This document shows, in pieces, positions 10,322 to 21,067 of a stretch of 64,000 nucleotides of DNA. Numbering within the stretch: position 1 is the first letter of the stretch; the number at the start of each line of letters is the position of its first letter. The notes under the pieces are model-generated. The model made no database searches and had not been told where the DNA came from. It saw nothing but the letters and a program-made list of their open reading frames with translations. Source of the stretch: Diphasiastrum complanatum (lineage: Eukaryota; Streptophyta; Lycopodiopsida; Lycopodiales; Lycopodiaceae); the NCBI GenBank assembly GCA_029204225.1, contig CM055110.1, forward strand, positions 36,702,035-36,766,034. Direction: 5' to 3'. Position numbers and translations under genes: made by a program.

Positions 10322-10714
10322 TTGGACTTTTTCAATATGGGAACAAAATGTCACTTGCATGTGAACTTAGAAAAGGAGTATTCCACAACCAAAGCTACAT
10401 GGGGTGTTAACCTGAACTCATATGAAATGCATTGTTGGAGCTTAAAAGGAATGAACAACATCAATCTATGGGTAAAAAGTGATTTGTATCCACCTAATGC
10501 ATTGACCAATATTTCTCCTCAATTTTGTGATGTACATAGTTTGTTAAGGTTCGTTGGTGATGGTGCCAACAGACTTCTTGGCTACTGTCAAGTTATGGAT
10601 TCTCGAAGAATCCAGGCTGAAATGCTAGCGAATAGTGCAAACATTCATATTACATACATGAATGAGCAATTAAAATTATTGCAACAAGTAATCAAACATT
10701 GGCTAAAGAGATAA
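10322..10714 (+). CDS. Hypothetical ORF, 130 codons
   Basis: Open frame with no recognised domain. Its C-terminal part (RRIQAEMLANSANIHITYMN, EQLKLLQQV) has coiled-coil-like heptads that seem to continue past a frameshift (EITNLKFEITRSVTKFEELQ). It may be a fragment of a retroelement or an unknown gene. No promoter or splice context supports expression. Confidence 0.2.
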   Translation: MDFFNMGTKCHLHVNLEKEYSTTKATWGVNLNSYEMHCWSLKGMNNINLWVKSDLYPPNALTNISPQFCDVHSLLRFVGDGANRLLGYCQVMDSRRIQAEMLANSANIHITYMNEQLKLLQQVIKHWLKR

Positions 10715-11146
10715 CAAATCTAAAATTCGAGATCACCAGATCTGTCACAAAGTTTGAGGAATTGCAATCTTCAAACATTAGTCTTCACTGTATACATAAC
10801 CGAAGGTGTCTACAACTCGGCGAAGGTTTTCTGAAAGAGAATAAAAAGTTCTGAGCTCTGATGACGCTTTTTGTCACTTTTTGACCAAATTTGACAGATT
10901 TGACCGATTTTTATTATTTTCTCTGATATCTCAGATCCAAATGGATCTTAAGATTGGTGATCTGAATAACTTTCCTTGTTCAATAATCAGATTAGATTTC
11001 AAACAAGCAAATCCACTCAAAATCTAGCAAAATCAATCCCAAACTAACCCTACAATGCAGTTTTAACACTATTCATGCCACGACAAGATGTCTAATGCAA
11101 GCTAACCATCAGCCAAACATGCTACAAACTGAAAAATTGGCGTAGC
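10715..11146. other. Internal region of a gypsy element (5' leader side)
   Basis: AT-rich sequence next to the tRNA-Asp primer site. If the element reads leftwards, this is its untranslated leader. No gag was recognised, so the element is truncated or decayed. Confidence 0.4.
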
Positions 11147-11164
11147 TCCCCGGCAACGGCGCCA
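11147..11164 (-). other. Primer-binding site, tRNA-Asp type
   Basis: The minus strand reads TGGCGCCGTTGCCGGGGA, the standard primer-binding site complementary to tRNA-Asp in many plant Ty3/gypsy (Tat/Athila group) elements. It lies 4 nt inside the LTR that starts at 11169. Confidence 0.92.
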
Positions 11165-11168
11165 AAAT

Positions 11169-11925
11169 TGTAGTGGGTTTCTCTCCTTGCCTAACATGAA
11201 TCCAAGATCTAGTCAATCTAGCATCAAAGAGACGGAGTTAGTTGTCACGTGGAGGTTCGTTCCCATGAGAGCGATAGTATAGTTCAGATTTCAACATGAA
11301 TGGAGGATCTAACACTAACATCCATTAACACTAAGCATTAACACTACATCCATTAACCCTACTTCCATTAACCCTAAATCCACAACAATGATAGAAACTT
11401 ACTCTTCTCTCTCTCCCTTTCTCTCTCACAAAAAGCATAAGAAATAGCAATCCCAATAATAATCAGATCCAACAATTAGCAAAATCCAAAGAAAGCATGA
11501 GAAATGGAGGAGAAGAGAGGAAAAGCAAGGACATCAATCCATTTCTAAAGAGAACCAATCTGCTTTATCGAAATGAGGAAATGAACATCAGGAACAACTC
11601 GAGTTGGTCCCTTTTTATAGTAGAGAGGAGGACCCTGGCCTCTGAATCCTATTGATCCAATCTTGCCTCTCTTTTTATTCAAATTTTAAAAAGTGTGGGA
11701 ACCATCAAAATTGGAGGGAAACCCAACTTTATTCACTAACTTGACATTTAGGCCCTACGACATTAAAAGTCCTGCAAAAAGGCCTAAAGTCCTTTTATTA
11801 ACTTTTAACTAATCAATCAAATAACTATGTGATCATTGGGTTGGACTTACACACGCAGGGTGCCAAATCCCTCTCACTTATTAACTAGGGTTAGGGTTGC
11901 CTTGGGATCCACAAACCCTCCAACA
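11169..11925 (-). mobile_element. 5' LTR of a Ty3/gypsy element
   Basis: Bounded by TG...CA on the minus strand: it begins TGTTGGAGGG at 11925 and ends CCCACTACA at 11169, next to the tRNA-Asp primer site. Length 757 bp. No second LTR was found, so the element is 3'-truncated to the left. Its outer edge coincides exactly with the end of the left arm of the large inverted repeat, implying insertion into a TRIM LTR there. Confidence 0.75.
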
Positions 11926-12133
11926 GCGTGGGATCCCATCCCCACCGCCTAGCCACCTACCATCTTTCCCCTTTGATCCCAAAAGGGATGGTACCAGGGG
12001 ACAAGGATATTGTGTCTACGATGAGCTTATATGTGGGTGATGTTTTAGTCCCCATTTACTTATGGGACAAATGCGCTCTTTTTGGTGTCTTTTATGGAAG
12101 CAGCCCACTGTGTGTAGCTTGCATCCTCCAACA
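11926..12133 (-). mobile_element. TRIM LTR, truncated, left arm
   Basis: Reverse complement of the LTR at 13753-14031. It starts TGTTGGAGGATGC at 12133 and is cut at 11926 by the gypsy LTR, losing about 70 bp of the LTR 3' end. Confidence 0.85.
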
Positions 12134-12717
12134 GAGGAGGAGGCAATGTTCTCAAGAGACAAGTTCAAGGACAAGGGCAAAGGCAAGTGGTCTAAAGTCT
12201 AAGATCAAGGGGAGCCTTCTACATTTATATAAATCATAGTGTCCATATTGGATGTTTCACTATTTCTTACATCAACTTTAATATGAACATGAAATTACTA
12301 CTTGAAGAGAAAGATAGGATCATAATAAATGGGTCCTTCCATGCTTACACCTTTGATGTCTCTTTTGAAATAGTAGCACACATGTAGTATGTGAAAGTTA
12401 TGAATGAGTGCATGCATTTATTCTCCATATTCCACCTCATGTGAGGTGTATGTGCCAAAAGACACCATGAATGAGCCTCTATTGCCACTTTGCCACGATT
12501 TAAAGAGTAGCAATCATTATACCAACTAGTTTGATGGAAACCTTCAACAAAAGAACATAGAATGACAACTAAACTCTACATTGTTCATATTCAACCTTGT
12601 GGTACTTTCCACCAGTTTGTACAACAAAGGATATATTATTTGTATTCACCCCTAAGATCATTCACAACAAGGTACCAATTGTTGAAATTTTACAATTCTA
12701 GCTTGACCAATTTTGGA

Positions 12718-12778
<61 letters not shown>

Positions 12779-13961
12779 GAGTCATATACCCTAAAATGGC
12801 AACTATGTCACCTATCAGTGTATTAATGGATGTATAACACCGAATGTATAAGATAATTAGCTACATGCACACATACATGGATTCATGTATAATATGATAC
12901 ATCTATGTGACATGCACTATTAAATTATCATTTTACGTAATGACATAGATAATTACGTAAAATGATAATTTAATAGTGCATGTCACATAGATGTATCATA
13001 TTATACATGAATCCATGTATGTGTGCATGTAGCTAATTATCTTATACATTCGGTGTTATACTTATTGACATGTGTTCAATATCTTTTGATCCATTAACAC
13101 ATTGATAAGGGACATAGTTGCCATTTTAGGGTATATGACTCTAGAGAGAGAGAGAGAGAGAGATAGAGACCAAAATGGTCAAGCTAGAATTGTAAAATTT
13201 CAACAGTTGGTACCTTGTTGTGAATGATCTTAGGGGTGAATACAAATAATATATTCTTTGTTGTACAAACTGGTGGAAAGTACCACAAGGTTGAATATGA
13301 ACAATGTATAGTTTAATTGCCATTCTATGTTCTTTTGTTGAAGGTTTCCATCAAACTAGTTGGTATAATGATTGCTACTCTTTAAATCGTGGCAAAGTGG
13401 CAATAGAGACTCATTCATGGTGTCTTTTGGCACATACACCTCACATGAGGTGGAATATGGAGAATAAATGCATGCACTCATTCATAACTTTCACATATTA
13501 CATGTGTGCTACTATTTTAAAAAAGACATCAAAGGTGAAAGCATGGAAGGACCCACTTATTATGATCCTATCTTTCTCTTCAAGTAGTAATTTCATGTTC
13601 ATATGTAAAGTTGATATAAGAAATAGTGAAACATCCAATATGGACACTATGATTTATATCAATGTAGAAGGCTCCCCTTGATCTTGAACTTTAGACCACT
13701 TGCCTTTGCCCTTGCCCCTGAACTTGTCTCTTGAGAACATTGCCTCCTCGTCTATTGGAGGATGCAAGCTACACACAGTGGGCTGCTTCCATAAAAGACA
13801 CCAAAAAGAGTGCATTTCTCCCATAAGTAAATGGGGACTAAAACATCACCCACATATAAGCTCATCGTAGACACAATATCCTTGTCCCCTGGTACCATCC
13901 CTTTTGGGATCAAAGGGGAAAGATGGCAAGTGGCTAGGCGGTGGGGATGGGATCCCACGCG
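11926..13961. repeat. 2-kb inverted repeat (foldback), arms ~1 kb
   Basis: Left arm 11926-12940 and right arm 12953-13961 are reverse complements with scattered substitutions; the loop is 12 nt (12941-12952). Matching landmarks: the CT run at 12721-12777 pairs with the GA run at about 13143-13168; the frame at 12562-12837 and its mirror at 13141-13323 encode nearly the same residues (GTFHQFVQQRIYYLYSPLRS); LTR sequence lies at both outer ends. The right arm carries about 28 extra bases near 13061-13090 and the left has a longer dinucleotide run. Just inside the LTR both arms carry a copia gag zinc-linker piece (EEEAMFSRDKFKDKGKGKWS in the left-arm plus frame). A transcript across it would form a very long hairpin. 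Confidence 0.95.
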
Positions 13962-14370
13962 CGGCCCACAGGTGCGCACAATGCGCCACATCATCTATTA
14001 GACCGCTTTCTGCTGTCGACAAACTCTGACATGGTATCATAGCCAAGTGGAGATCCTGTATGAGCAAGTGGGGGTGTGCTTCACCCTGTGCTCACTTGAG
14101 TGAGAGTGTTGGAGGATGCAAGCTACACATAGTGGTCTGCTTTCATAAAAGGCACAAAAAAGAGTGCATTTGTCCCATAAGTAAATGGAGACTAAAACAT
14201 CACCCGCATATAAGCTCATCATAGACACAATACCCTTTTTCCCTGGTACCAGCCCTTTTGGGGTCAAAGAGGCTAGGTGGTGGGGATCGGATCCCACGCG
14301 CGACCCGCAGATGCACACAATGTGCCACATCGTCTACTAGCCCACTTTTCACTGCCAACAAACTCTAACA
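13753..14370 (+). mobile_element. TRIM (miniature LTR retrotransposon)
   Basis: Two direct LTRs, 13753-14031 (279 bp) and 14107-14370 (264 bp), both ending CAAACTCT(A/G)ACA; the second starts TGTTGGAGGATGC and the first has TA for TG. They enclose only 75 bp: a primer-binding site directly after the first LTR and a purine-rich GAGTGAGAG directly before the second. This is the canonical layout of a terminal-repeat retrotransposon in miniature, with no coding capacity, mobilised by enzymes of a full element. The first LTR is also the outer end of the right foldback arm. Frames across it are not genes. Confidence 0.88.
14032..14044 (+). other. TRIM primer-binding site (tRNA-iMet type)
   Basis: TGGTATCATAGCC, one mismatch from the plant initiator-tRNA-Met site TGGTATCAGAGC, placed immediately after the LTR. 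Confidence 0.85.
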
Positions 14371-14526
14371 ACCCTCTTGGAGTCAAAGGGGAAACATGGT
14401 TATGTAGAAATGAAACACACACACACACACACACACACATATTCTATTCGTGTGTGTCATCATGTGTTTAAATGTTACAAAATGTTAATTGTATTTTGAT
14501 TTGAAAACTATTTTTTACCATTTTAG
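14371..14526. repeat. LTR-like tail and (CA)n
   Basis: About 30 bp repeats the start of the LTR 3' half, as seen after 137 at the window start. A CA run follows at 14414-14439, then AT-rich sequence up to a splice acceptor. Confidence 0.6.
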
Positions 14527-14608
14527 GTATCTGCCAAAGATTCTTTTGTTTCTAGTAGTCCTGCGCTTGAAAGTACGAGAGGCGCACATCCTACATCATT
14601 AATGAAGG

Positions 14609-14666
<58 letters not shown>

Positions 14667-15688
14667 GGATTGAGCTCTACAAGTTAGTATAAAGCGTTGT
14701 TCTTTTTGTATGTAGGAACACACAAAAGAGCAGACAAATGTTACACAATCCAGTCCTTGTGCAAAAAGCAAGAATTGCCAATCCTTAAAAAATGTATGTT
14801 TAGAAAAAAAAAATTCTAGTCAAACTCATTTGATATATAAATGATGTATAATATGACAATGAATAGAGGTCTTTTGTAATCTTCATAGTAGTACAAAAAT
14901 GAAATTGATTTGAAGTCACAAATTTTTAATGCTTGTAATGAATGGATTTGTCATTTTTGCAGCAAAAAAACCAATCTCAAACTAGGGAGCTTCTTGAAAC
15001 TTCTCTGGTATGTTTTATTTGTACAATAAATGGTAGTTTGTAGTCTTAAAATTTCAGCGTGCCATTATTTCAAATGTAATGATCAGTTTTACTATCATGT
15101 TTAATTTTATATGTGATTCCAATAGAAGACTACAGCCAATCAAGATGAGGAGAGAGTTCAAATAAAAAGAAATAAAAGAATGCTCGTCTATAAGGAGCAA
15201 GACGAAGTCAATATTCTTAACCTATTTATTCATAACATTAGTACGATTTTTAACCTATTTATTCATAACATTAGTACGATTAAAATATTAATTTGTTTGG
15301 TAAGAATGAAACTCCATTTTGTTTTTAAATTTTCTTGCTTTAGTAATATAATGTTTCATTTATGTTATAAGATAAACCTATACTTGTTTCGAATGTGCTG
15401 ACACATCCATGTTGATGAAATTTATAGGTCATTGCACTTGGTGCAACGATAGACATTTTGAACATCAAGAGAAAGGTCGTTGCCCGTGGCACTCTAGAGA
15501 GTAAAGATCATAAAAGCACATGGCATTGTAGTTCCATTATAGATGGTTATTATCTTTTATGGGTGAAGGAAGTATTAGCACCAAAGGAAGAACTTCTAAA
15601 ACCACATGAAGAATTCCAAACATTAGAAGTTGTTGGATTACAACTTGCATGGCCAAAAACTCTCATTGTAAAATCACAAGGGTCTTAA
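14527..15688 (+). CDS. CACTA transposon ORF, 3' exons (plant transposase family)
   Basis: A consistent phase-0 spliced model: exons 14527-14607, 14716-14793, 14963-15007, 15126-about 15200 or later, and 15428-15688 (stop TAA), each bounded by AG and GT, with lengths 81, 78 and 45 nt all divisible by three. The last exon reads VIALGATIDILNIKRKVVAR, GTLESKDHKSTWHC, EVLAPKEELLKPHEEFQTLE and VVGLQLAWPKTLIV. This matches the C-terminal module ('VARG.L', then 'W.P', then '.G..VAWP') of the ORF carried beside the TPase in plant CACTA (En/Spm) elements. The first intron holds a CT run (14612-14663). An in-frame 33-bp duplication (15219-15284) repeats NLFIHNISTI. The 5' exons and TPase are missing, so it is not functional as it stands. 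Confidence 0.7.
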
Positions 15689-15830
15689 GAGATCATTATT
15701 TACATAATTTTTTTTTATATTTGATGAGTTTCAATGATTTGTACTAAACCAGTCTAGCTATAATGTGCGTGTTACAGTTGATCACTCTACTTTTGGTTCA
15801 CACCAAAGCATAAGATATTAATCACAAGAA

Positions 15831-17221
15831 AAATGACAATAGTTGTCATTTAAGTTGACTTAAATGACAGTTTCTGCTCATTATTTTACATTTAGAAAAT
15901 TAAGAAGAACCAATTTCATGGCCGTCCTTTATTTTTAATGACCATCATTTAAATTAATTTATATGACTATTTTTTGTCATCATTTGTTCTCATTTTGGCA
16001 AAATACAAAAGACGATTTTTATTGGTTGTCATTTAAGTCAAATAAATGACGGTGTTTTACCATCATTTATCTTCCATTACATAGAAAAGATGATTTTTAT
16101 TGACCGTCATTTGAGTTGACTTAAATAACGGTTTCTGGCTGCCATTTCTTTTTTTGTTTTGGCAAAATAAAAATGACGGTTTTTAATGGTCGTCATTTAA
16201 GTTGATTTAAATGACGGTTTTTGGTTCTTCGTTTTGGCAAAATAAAAAGGACGGTTTATAATGGCCATCATTTATATTGATTTAAATGACTATTTTGGGT
16301 CATCATTTATTCTCCATTTTGGCAAAATAAAAAAGACTCTTTTTTAGGACCGTCATTAAAGTCCACTTAAATGACGATTTTTGGCCATCATTTACTTTTC
16401 GTTTGGGCAAAATAAAAAGGACGGTTTCTAATAGCCGTCATTTAAATTGATTTAAATGATGGTTTTTGGCCGTCATTTATATTTCGTTTTGGCAAAATAA
16501 AAAAGGACAGTTTCTAATGGTCGTCATTTAAGTTGATTTAAATGACGGTTTTTGGCCGTCATTTATTCTTCTTCGTTTTCGCAAAATAAAAAGGACGGGT
16601 TATAATGGCTGTCATTTAAATTGATTTAAATGATGATTTTGGGCCGTCATATATTCTCCATTCTGGCAAAATAAAAAAGACGGTCTTTAATGACCATCAT
16701 TAAAGTCCACTTAAATGACGGTTTTTGGCCGTCATTTACCTTCCATTTGGGCAATATAAAAAGGACGGTTTTTAATGACCGTCATTTAAATTGATTTAAA
16801 TGACGGTTTTTGGCCATCATTTATCTTTCCTTTTGGCAAAATAAAAAGGACGACTTTTAATGGCCGCCATTTAAGTTGATCTAAATGATGGTTTTTGGCT
16901 GTCATTTATTCTCCATTTTGGCAAAAAAAAAATAGACAGTTTTTAACGGCCATCATTTAAGTTGATTTAAATGACGATTTTTGACCATCATTTAAGATGG
17001 TTTATATGAGGATTTTTTGTCGTAACTTTTTTAGATTAAAAATAAATAAATGACGGCTTTTTGTTGGCCGTCATCTAAGATAACATAAATGACGATTTTT
17101 GGCCGTCATTTCAACCGTTGGTTTTAATGACATGGATTAAATGACGACCCTCAAAACCATCATTAAAACCGACTTAAATGACGATTTTTGGCCATCATTT
17201 TTTGCCCATTTTGGCCTAGTG
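15831..17221. repeat. CACTA subterminal array, ~85-bp units
   Basis: The phrase GGCAAAATAAAAAGGACGG recurs about every 82-88 bp (near 16154, 16236, 16320, 16405, 16491, 16579, 16665, 16750, 16836 and 16920), with older diverged copies upstream. Within each unit AAATGACGG and CCGTCATTT lie in both orientations around TTAAGTTGATTTAAATGACG, so each unit can form small hairpins. Subterminal repeats of this kind are the TNPA-type protein-binding sites in En/Spm elements. The array is unusually long (~1.4 kb) and made of dyads. Confidence 0.9.
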
Positions 17222-18279
17222 CCGGCTGGCCGGAGACTTGGTCACTTAAACTATGGGAGTTTAAGATTGATGGCGAACCTGAACATGGTAATAGGATTAT
17301 CAACACTACAAGATGATCATCACACCATATGTGAAGGATGTATTATGGGAAAACATCATAGGGAGACATTCAAGAAGGGTGGAGCTGCAAGAGCTAAGAA
17401 ATCGCTGGAACTTATTCACAATGACTTGTGCGGCCCAATGAAGACCATGTCATTAGGGGGAGCCTACTACTTTATGACATTTATAGATGATTACTACGGG
17501 AGGACTTGGATCTACTTCTTGAAGAAGAAATCTGATGCTTTTGGATGTTTCAAGCAATTCAAGGCTTTAGTGGAGAACCAAGTGGATGCACAAATCAAAG
17601 TGCTAAGATCAGATAGAGGGGGTAAATATAAATCTGATGATTTTGAGGAATTTTGTAAGGAACATGACATTAAAAGACAATTCACACAATCACACACATC
17701 ACATAGTAATGGTGTAGCTGAAAGAAAAAATAGGACTATTATGGAGAGTGCACGCTCCATGATGAAGCAAATGGGCTTAACCAATTCACTCTGGTCGAAA
17801 GCGTGCAGTGCGGCAACATTCTTGCAAAATAGGAGTCCTACAATTGTGGTTCCAAATGTGACTCTCGAAGAGGCATTTACGGGAATGAAGCCAAAAATAG
17901 ACAAGCTTCATGTCTTTGGATGTAGGGCCTATTTACATATGCCTATGTACATGTGCCAAAGGAGGAGCGAAGGAAACTTGATGCCAAAGCGATCAAGTGT
18001 ATCTTTGTCAGTTATGATGAGAGGACGAAGGCGTACAGGTGTCTTGATCTTGTAATGAACAAGATTCACATAAGCAAAGATGTAATCTTTGATGAGATGC
18101 ATAGGTATGAAGATAAAGACCATGCAGGTGATGAAAAGCAAAACAAAGGAATTGGCTACGAAGAGATATTTTCTCCCATGGCTAATCAAACAAGCCAATC
18201 AAACTCAAAAATCGACAAATATTCTGTGGCACAAGAGGCTATGTCACATGAACATGGAAGCCTTGTACCAAGCCAATAA
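17222..18279 (+). pseudogene. Copia integrase (GAG-pre-integrase and core)
   Basis: The main frame (to 18055) starts RRLGHLNYGSLRLMANL, has the zinc ligands C..C in CEGCIMGKHHRE, and carries the core: D in HNDLCGPM, D in VLRSDRGGKY and E in GVAERKNRTI, with 35 residues between the last two (DD35E intact). FVSYDERTKAYRC follows in another frame (17953-18279) after a frameshift near 17950-18050. That frame runs to an RT-start-like GYEEIFSPMA and then jumps to unrelated sequence. The 5' end is cut by the CACTA terminus, about 10 nt before the conserved WH.RLGH motif. Confidence 0.85.
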
Positions 18280-18380
18280 AAGTCAGAGAATCGAAGGAGT
18301 CGAAATCAAAAGTAGAGATATTCAAACTACCTGCGAATCTCGTCCTAAAGGCAAAATGACTAGAACACCTTTCAGTAAAG
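18209..18380 (+). pseudogene. Second copia GAG-pre-integrase fragment
   Basis: In the frame at 18089-18394 the stretch ILWHKRLCHMNMEALYQANK, QRIEGVEIKS, ending PKGKMTRTPFSK matches the GAG-pre-integrase zinc region of a different copia family. It is joined directly behind the RT start of the preceding fragment, which is out of normal order and implies recombination. Confidence 0.7.
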
Positions 18381-19245
18381 ATGTTTGGTACTGAAAATTG
18401 TGCATTCAGATATTTGAGGACCATTCGGAGTATTGTCTTTCAGCACAATGAGGGCCAATGTCTCACTTTGTTTTGCTTCAACCTTTACCCATGACATCTG
18501 CTGATGCCATGGGTCTCTCCTCAGTTTTTCATCCATGACAATCCCAATATGTGATTTCCCACTACTGGAATCCTTCTCCATCAAACTTGTCAATAAGATG
18601 CAGATGTGATATGGAGGATGCCACTAATGAAATCAGGCTCTCAATGGGCACTCTCAGTACTTCAGATTCTTAGAGGCAGAAAACACTATAGCTCAAAGCT
18701 CTAGATCTTAACCCAGCGTCAATCATTCTAACCATAGAGCAGACGTTGTTGCTATGCTAGAGGTACCCACAAAGTTCAATTGGCTCTACCTGATCCAAGT
18801 GCTCGCTAATCGCCAGCAAAGTACGTGTATTGACACCCTTTCAATGTGATGCTCTACAGTGTTCAGTGTTCAGTGTTCACAATTATCAAAGAGATCGTAC
18901 TAACACCATCATGCATTTAATATTTCATGATACCATTGTAGGAATGATCTTTAATCAACTGATAGCTGACTATTAGCCAATACTAAGGCATTAACATACA
19001 ACCAGTCCCGTTTCACCATCTTCTCAGGTTGCGTTGGCTTTAAAAGTCGCTGGTAAAGCATTTCATACTAGCTGCAGTCTGTCAATGAGATCAAGGATCT
19101 GACAAAACACGTGACCTTTCACTCACAAATGCAGATTGAAGGGTTAATAAACACGGCAGAACTAAAGCACCAAACTTCAGTATGGTAAATACAATCTGTA
19201 CTGCTGGGAAAGCATGGCTTGTAATTACCATTTCATTAGAATTCT
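18381..19245. other. Downstream flank of the WRKY gene
   Basis: No retroelement domain recognised. A minus-strand frame at 18372-18593 (GKSHIGIVMDEKLRRDPWHQ) is short and unassigned. Nearer the gene this should include the WRKY 3' UTR; no single poly(A) signal stands out. Confidence 0.4.
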
Positions 19246-20845
19246 CTATGAATTATTTGTCGTCCTGTATAAAAGCAAGTCCTCCAGAAGCCTTTGATCT
19301 GTGGCTGACGGTTGAAGCTGCCCTCTAATGGGCAGTATGCCCAACTGGGAATGAGGGGGGGCAGAGGCTGTTGAATCAAAAGGCAAGTGAGGAAGACTTG
19401 CTTCTCGAAAATATGTGAAAGGAAAGAGTGGGAAACCACCAATTAGCGCTGCAGGACAGTGATGAGTATGTACACCCTCGTAGGTGGTGATCACAAGGCC
19501 AGCATCTTCGGCGGAGCGCTCCACTCTTTTCTTCACCTTACAGTCTAAGTTCGTACAACGATAATAGCTCCTACAGAAACCCAAAACATAGTGATGTGAT
19601 CTTTAATTTTAGCTGAGCTTCTACTGGTATTAGAGAGCACGTGTTTCATTTTCTAATCTGATGAGCATTCCCTATCGTTTGCAATGTCAACTGTGGAAAA
19701 TTCTCTGCTGGAAATTGGAAGTGTGTTGAATAGAAGATCTAATCTAGTAAGATAACAGAAAGAGTTTGATAGTTCGAGCTACCTTGGGTAGGGACTGTTC
19801 TTCACGGCCTTTTGACCATATTTTCTCCAGCGATATCCGTCATCCATTACCTCTACATCGCTTCTTGTTCGAAGAGCATATCTTGGTCCGCGTTGTCTCT
19901 TGATTGCCTTCTTCTGAACTTTTCGCCTGCCCTACGAGCTCATTGTAAGATATAAGTTGATAACTTGATAGCTTAATAGTCATCTTACTGCTCTACTTCA
20001 GCCATCAGAGAAATGAGGAGTGAGCAGAAACAATCTTACGCAGTTTTTTTGCCTTCTGCAGTGTCGGCGGTTTCATCGACCGATGGCTTCTCAAGTGTCA
20101 TCCTCTTTGGTTCTCTATCACTGGCCGCTGCTCCTTCGTCTTTGTTTGACGCTTCATCACTGTCTTCACTGCTTGACGGAAACATAAAGGAACCAGGTGT
20201 AATACTGGGCGGTTCACTAGAGAAAGGAGACTTCCCATGAAAAGTATCCGATGTCGATGCGATATGTGTTGCTAATTCCCAGTTGTCTGAAATGGACTCC
20301 TTGAATGATCTTGAATTTGAGATTTGCAGTGTGGATACCGCTGCAACTTTGGCTTCATCATCTTCTCCTGTCCAGGCATATCTTGAATCTTCATATGATT
20401 CGGATGTTTGTGGGTTGAACAACGAGATGGATTGGTTGGAGTAATTATATAGATCCTGACAGTTACTGCTGCGGAAATCACTCCACAGAAACTCATCCTC
20501 AGAGGACAGCATATCGGTAAAGGTTTTATGAGGACAGACAGAAGCTTGTGAAGACATAGCATCAGATTGTGGTTTCTTCTGTTCAAAGCTGTAAACGCTA
20601 TTCGTAGATGCGACCAAACTAGAAAAAAATGGTGCTCTTATCGCCATGGATGATAATTGACCCCTAGAGGTAATCTGATTCGAAGACGTACTTTCAGATG
20701 TTGATGATTCTACCAACGTTGTTGGAAGAGAAACTGTAAGCTCAATTGTTGTTTTCCTCTCAAGTGCTTTGAGTATTTCTTCTAGATCATCCTCTGGGTC
20801 TGGCATGAACTGGCTGTATCCTCTAGGAAATAGGCGATCATCCAT
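19246..20845 (-). CDS. WRKY transcription factor, group IIc
   Basis: Three coding exons on the minus strand: 20845-20040 (806 nt), 19926-19783 (144 nt) and 19570-19246 (325 nt), with GT-AG introns and one continuous frame of 424 codons plus stop. The first exon starts MDDRLFPRGYSQFMPDPEDD and is Ser- and acid-rich (SSSEDSDEASNKDEGAAASD), an activation-like region. The single WRKY domain has DDGYRWRKYGQKAVKNSPYP (WRKYGQK at residues 302-308) and a C-X4-C-X23-H-X-H zinc finger (C322, C327, H351, H353), which defines group IIc. The intron inside the domain after PYP-R is the conserved WRKY position. KRQRGPRYALRTRSDVEV before the domain and a short C-terminal LLEDLLLYR resemble the WRKY48/57 branch, but orthology needs a tree. 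It acts in the nucleus on W-box (TTGACC/T) promoters, commonly in stress, defence or development. No lesion was seen. Confidence 0.95.
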
Positions 20846-21067
20846 TTATTGCTGGTTCTATTCTAGTCATAGAAAGAAAGTAATGCATACAATCGGAGAG
20901 ATTTTTCTATCAGGAATTTTGGGTTCCTAGTATTTCTTATACCTTTCTTATCATCAAAGGACCGGCTAAAGGACATTCTGCAACAAGAATTTTGAGACTG
21001 TGTGAAATTCAGAACAATAGAAGTGATAGAACTATTGGAAATGCTGAAGAAGCATAGATCTCTTACC
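20846..21067 (-). other. WRKY 5' UTR with two small introns
   Basis: Splice signals predict a noncoding exon ending at 21067 (AAG/GTAAG), an intron to 20978 (TTGTTGCAG), a 35-nt exon at 20943-20977, and an intron at 20863-20942 (AAAG/GTATAAG to GACTAG). The start codon follows 17 nt later. Inferred from splice motifs only. Confidence 0.55.

Larger units (their letters stand above)
14527..17221 (+). mobile_element. CACTA (En/Spm) element, 3' part
   Basis: The right end is ...GCCCATTTTGGCCTAGTG at 17221, whose complement starts CACTAGGCCAAAATGGGC, a CACTA-type terminal inverted repeat. It comprises the ORF exons, a 140-bp spacer and a long subterminal repeat array. No left CACTA terminus or left subterminal array is present, so the 5' part was lost before or during insertion of the TRIM-containing sequence to the left. 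It abuts a copia integrase that it probably interrupted. Confidence 0.8.

Noticed and set aside
13304-13681. 125-codon frame in the right foldback arm
   Set aside because: No domain, and its mirror in the left arm is not open in the matching frame, so no sign of coding constraint.
18372-18593. 73-codon minus frame downstream of the WRKY gene
   Set aside because: Reads smoothly but matches nothing recognised and has no splice or promoter support.
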